Source of the DNA: Marinagarivorans sp. UBA5868
Lineage (GTDB): Bacteria > Pseudomonadota > Gammaproteobacteria > Pseudomonadales > Cellvibrionaceae
Assembly (NCBI GenBank): GCA_002432095.1
Contig: DJFQ01000259.1
Span: 1 to 10,380, forward strand
Reading direction: 5' to 3'
Length of the DNA stretch: 10,380 nt
The notes below the pieces were generated by a model, which saw only the letters and a program-made list of their open reading frames with translations, had not been told where the DNA came from and made no database searches. The position numbers were made by a program, and so were the translations under genes. Shown here in pieces: positions 8,021 through 10,380 of the stretch (position 1 is its first letter; the number at the start of each line of letters is the position of its first letter).

Positions 8021-8327
8021 TTTTATCCATTCCTTATAGGTTTGTTGAACTTTTAGACCGCCATCTTCACCCCGGAACCCGCACCGGCCACCGGGCATTA
8101 ATCCAGGGCAGCCTGCGAAGTTTAAGTAACAAAGCAGTCGATCATCTTTATTCGTATAGGGTGTCACGCACCCCGATGGCGCAGCGGAACCGCCGGGCCT
8201 ATTGTGTCCACAGCCAGTATCTCGCTAGCGCGCTCTACCCGCGGATGTCTCGCGCCTGATATTCCTGCGCTATTCCCACTCAACTTTTCGGCGCGAAAGT
8301 CTCACCTCCCGAACCGGCCTACAACAG
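8021..8327. other. Gap between exporter and NRPS genes
   Basis: This 307-bp stretch separates two genes that read the same way. I see no convincing gene, tRNA or intrinsic terminator in it. Two weak inverted repeats occur, at 8283-8300 (7 bp with a bulge) and 8159-8173 (5-bp arms, 5-nt loop), neither followed by a T run on the minus strand. I could not identify a convincing -35/-10 pair. The frame upstream of the NRPS GTG stays open back to about 8227, so a longer N terminus from ATG 8098 is formally possible. The gap is long enough for a separate NRPS promoter, which I infer but cannot show. Confidence 0.6.
8031..8035 (-). promoter_or_regulatory. Ribosome binding site that decides the GTG start of the NRPS
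   Basis: AAGGA on the minus strand is 10 nt before the GTG at 8020, slightly long but usable. The ATG at 8030 directly abuts AAGGA and opens a different frame with no NRPS character, so the GTG is the better choice. Confidence 0.55.
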
Positions 8328-10088
8328 TTAGGAAAGTGAGAGTTCCGGCACCTTCGACGCTTCGTCACGAGCTAACAAACCATGACTGCGCTCACTGACT
8401 GAGACCACAAGCCCACTCTCCATCTTTATTATTTTGTCGGCTAAGTGGAAATAGCGGTCATCGTGGCTTATCACCACGATCAGCTTACCTTCGTCTCTCA
8501 GACTGGGCAGAATCTCCTGATAAAATATTTCTCTGTATCTCGGGTCCTGGTCTGCCGCCCACTCATCGAAGACGCAAACTTCACGGTCTTCCAGATAGCT
8601 CACCAGCAGTGCCAGTCGTCGGCGTTGGCCGTCGGAGAGTCGGGTGGTGGAAAACTCCCCTCCAGAGACTTGAACCTTTGAATCAATCTCCAGTTTCTTC
8701 AGATACTTTTCAGCAACTCGGTCCACATCGACTTTTCCCCCGTAGACCTTTTTAAACAGGTGGAAGTCAGAGTAAATCGCCGATATTTTTTGCCTGAACA
8801 GCTCCCGATTATGGTCGCCGATTTGGTGGCTACCGAAATAGACACTACCCGAATCGGGGGCGTAGTGGAGTGAAATGACCTTTCCGAGAGTTGTCTTACC
8901 CGATCCGTTACCCCCGACAATAAAAGTTATTTCACCTTTTCGAAGCTTCACATCGACGGGGCCAACTTTATAACCGCCACCCGCAGTCGACGAGCAGGGG
9001 TAGGCCATGTGCACGTCTTTTAAGGTGATCGAGTCCCAACGGGTTTCCTCCGGCGCACTGGATCCGCCAGCCGGCTCCTCGGGAAGCTCCGCGAGCATTT
9101 CCCTGATCTTTCTTAAAGAAACAGTCGCCAGGTTGATGGGCTTAAGCGAACCCAGAATCTTGGCAAGAGGTGCGGTAATGTAAAACAGCACCATAACTAT
9201 GCCGAGAATACTTTCGCGAGAAACCCCCTCGGGAAGGATTTGGATGTACGTAAAGGCTCCAATAGCAAACAGGCTGATCATGCTCCCGTAGTTGATGGCG
9301 ATGATCATGATGGTAGAAGCTTTTGAACTGTACTTTTGCAGGGAATCTTCGGCTTTGAAAAGCTCTTCACCGATAAAACCGGAACGTTTCAAGCTGTTGA
9401 GTTTCAGCTCCTTATTGCCGTAGACCAACCCACGTATTCCCTCGTACAAACCGTCGTAAATCTCTCTCGTCTTAGTCAGATGCCGGCGCGCGTAGCGAAA
9501 CATTGCTCGATTGACCGCGATACCCAGTGTAATAACTGTGACGGCAATGACCGCCGCGCTCAAATTCAGGAAGCCAATATAGGCGACCAGGCCCACCACG
9601 GTGGCCACATTCACGAACAGGCTGGGATATTCTTCCGCTCCACTGACAACTGCGGGAATATCAGCCGTTATCACTGCCATGATCTTTGCCGAACCTACCC
9701 TCTCGAGATCGATGGTCTTGGCGTATGCAACCCTCTCGTAAAGATCCTTCCGCAATTTTGCTGTCGAGGAGATAGCGGTATTGACCAAAAATATCTGCGA
9801 CACGCTTCTAAGCAGCAGAATCATGCAGCAGACCCCGACAAACACCATGGCCGCGTTGATGTTGTTTACGCTTATTCCCAGGATGCTGACGGTGTTCGGA
9901 ATTTGGTGGACCCCGCTTGGTAATAAGGGGACCTCAAGAGAAATCAAAACCAGAGGAATAATGACAGAATAGGCGGCGCCCGCCAGGCAGCCCAAAAGCG
10001 TAGACCAAAAGACTTTATTGGGGGAACTCTCGATCAGGAGCGAAAATAGTCCCGCTGTAAGGGCGGCGGACTGCCGGTTACGACTCAT
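8328..10088 (-). CDS. Cyclic-peptide-type ABC exporter (membrane and ATPase domains fused)
   Basis: This 586-residue inner-membrane transporter most likely exports the peptide made by the downstream synthetase. The N-terminal half is a transmembrane domain, with hydrophobic segments near residues 27-52, 78-100, 158-195 and 258-315. The C-terminal half is the ATPase: Walker A GGNGSGKTT (392-400), signature LSDGQRRRLALL (484-495), Walker B VCVFDEW with Asp508 and Glu509, D-loop AADQDP, and H-loop His542 in ISHDDRYF. FDEWAADQDP together with ISHDD is the hallmark of the cyclic-peptide exporter family that includes PvdE and SyrD-like proteins. Length fits that family. The start ATG is at 10088, preceded by AAAGGG with a 7-nt spacer. 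It reads in the same direction as the NRPS. The signature motif has Asp in place of the common second Gly. Substrate is inferred from context only. Confidence 0.95.
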   Translation of the reverse strand: MSRNRQSAALTAGLFSLLIESSPNKVFWSTLLGCLAGAAYSVIIPLVLISLEVPLLPSGVHQIPNTVSILGISVNNINAAMVFVGVCCMILLLRSVSQIFLVNTAISSTAKLRKDLYERVAYAKTIDLERVGSAKIMAVITADIPAVVSGAEEYPSLFVNVATVVGLVAYIGFLNLSAAVIAVTVITLGIAVNRAMFRYARRHLTKTREIYDGLYEGIRGLVYGNKELKLNSLKRSGFIGEELFKAEDSLQKYSSKASTIMIIAINYGSMISLFAIGAFTYIQILPEGVSRESILGIVMVLFYITAPLAKILGSLKPINLATVSLRKIREMLAELPEEPAGGSSAPEETRWDSITLKDVHMAYPCSSTAGGGYKVGPVDVKLRKGEITFIVGGNGSGKTTLGKVISLHYAPDSGSVYFGSHQIGDHNRELFRQKISAIYSDFHLFKKVYGGKVDVDRVAEKYLKKLEIDSKVQVSGGEFSTTRLSDGQRRRLALLVSYLEDREVCVFDEWAADQDPRYREIFYQEILPSLRDEGKLIVVISHDDRYFHLADKIIKMESGLVVSVSERSHGLLARDEASKVPELSLS

Positions 10089-10263
10089 CGGCCCACCCTT
10101 TCGGAACAGCCGGAACGCGGGGCCCCGACGGAGATGATCCCGGATGCCACATTTCGGTGGTTGTTACATCTTCCCTCGGTGTCAGATCCGAGTTCTGGTT
10201 GAGGCATGACGTACGCTCCGCAAGGCCACCGCCCATCAGGTTTTTCGACTGAGCCGTTCTCAT
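10078..10263 (-). CDS. Possible small protein of 61 residues, coupled to both neighbours
   Basis: A frame from ATG 10263 to TAA 10078 encodes 61 residues, beginning MRTAQSKNLMGGGLAER and ending PAVPKGWADES. Its ATG shares one base with the preceding stop (TAATG), and its end overlaps the exporter start by 11 nt. These are arrangements typical of translational coupling. AAGGAAG lies about 13 nt upstream, which is long for a ribosome binding site. The predicted peptide is rich in Pro, Ser, Thr and Gly with no membrane segment, signal peptide or family that I recognise. It could be a real small gene, the -1 extension of the upstream protein, or a chance frame in about 170 bp of leader DNA. The same frame is also open upstream to the window edge. 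Confidence 0.3.
   Translation of the reverse strand: MRTAQSKNLMGGGLAERTSCLNQNSDLTPREDVTTTEMWHPGSSPSGPRVPAVPKGWADES
10094..10101 (-). promoter_or_regulatory. Ribosome binding site of the ABC exporter
   Basis: AAAGGGTG on the minus strand lies with its AAAGGG core 7 nt before the ATG at 10088. It supports this start over any internal methionine. It lies inside the end of the small overlapping reading frame. Confidence 0.6.
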
Positions 10264-10380
10264 TAACAATAAACAGCTTCCTTTTTTTGCCACAGATGGG
10301 TCTCGGTGGTGGTCCAATCTGAGACGTTTTGTTTCTGGAAAACGATTTTCAACAGCGGCGTCCCCTGAGCAGTCCTGATC
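10263..10380 (-). CDS. C-terminal end of an unidentified protein, 5' partial
   Basis: A frame open from the right edge ends with TAA at 10263-10265 and gives 38 visible residues, beginning IRTAQGTPLLKIVF and ending LWQKKEAVYC. I do not recognise the family from this short tail. It reads in the same direction as the exporter and may be the previous gene of the same operon. The competing frame, also open from the right edge and running through to 10078, is an alternative, so which frame is used here is uncertain. The A7 run at 10282-10288 links the two. Confidence 0.4.
   Translation of the reverse strand, partial: IRTAQGTPLLKIVFQKQNVSDWTTTETHLWQKKEAVYC
10281..10287 (-). other. Possible -1 frameshift heptamer A AAA AAG
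   Basis: On the minus strand the upstream frame reads CAA AAA AAG, which places the classical bacterial slippery heptamer A AAA AAG exactly in register. A -1 slip would bypass the stop at 10263-10265 and add 67 codons, ending at 10078. I saw no clear downstream stimulatory stem-loop. A sequencing indel in the A7 run would give the same picture. Confidence 0.25.

Noticed and set aside
7731..8030. Minus-strand frame from ATG at 8030
   Set aside because: It overlaps the FAAL N terminus in another frame, its ATG abuts the AAGGA with no spacer, and the FAAL frame from GTG 8020 carries conserved motifs.
8136..8160. AT-rich stretch ahead of the NRPS as a Fur box or promoter
   Set aside because: It resembles the Fur consensus only loosely, and no well-spaced -35/-10 pair can be shown.
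8283..8300. Inverted repeat after the exporter stop codon as a terminator
   Set aside because: The stem is short with a bulge and no T run follows on the minus strand, so it does not qualify as an intrinsic terminator.
9336..9923. 195-codon open frame on the plus strand
   Set aside because: It is antisense to the transmembrane half of the ABC exporter, and its translation has no recognisable protein character.
10078..10317. Longer version of the small frame starting at TTG 10317
   Set aside because: TTG is a rare start, no ribosome binding site is visible, and it would overlap most of the visible upstream gene. The ATG at 10263 is more plausible if the frame is used at all.

Overview
The window comes from a secondary-metabolite gene cluster, most likely in a Gram-negative proteobacterium of about 50% GC. 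That assignment rests on the type of genes, because no rRNA or housekeeping marker is present. Every supported gene lies on the minus strand, so the window reads biologically from right (10380) to left (1).

Layout in the direction of transcription: (1) 10263-10380, the last 38 codons of an unidentified gene that enters from the right. (2) 10078-10263, a doubtful 61-codon reading frame that touches the stop codon of the previous gene and overlaps the start of the next one. An A7 run near the end of the first gene would also join the two frames by a -1 slip. (3) 8328-10088, an ABC exporter of the cyclic-peptide (PvdE/SyrD-like) family. (4) 8021-8327, a 307-bp gap. (5) 8020 down to the left edge, a giant non-ribosomal peptide synthetase (NRPS) gene of at least 2673 codons that continues outside the window.

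The visible part of the NRPS is FAAL-ACP-C-A-PCP-E-C. A fatty acyl-AMP ligase loads a fatty acid on the first carrier protein. The first condensation domain then acylates the first amino acid, which is predicted to be aspartate or a close relative. An epimerase turns that residue to the D form, and a second condensation domain passes it to a module lying outside the window. With the neighbouring exporter, the cluster should make and export an N-acylated peptide that begins acyl-D-Asp(-like). Acidic lipopeptides with FAAL loading include amphiphilic siderophores, but nothing in the window proves iron binding.

The most notable signal is inside the NRPS gene. The A-PCP-E block (about 1390-4640) is much richer in GC than both flanking C domains (hand-counted sample, about 59% against 45%). 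A 24-bp exact repeat sits at the C-to-A linker of this module and of the next one. Together they suggest that the A-PCP-E block was exchanged as a cassette.
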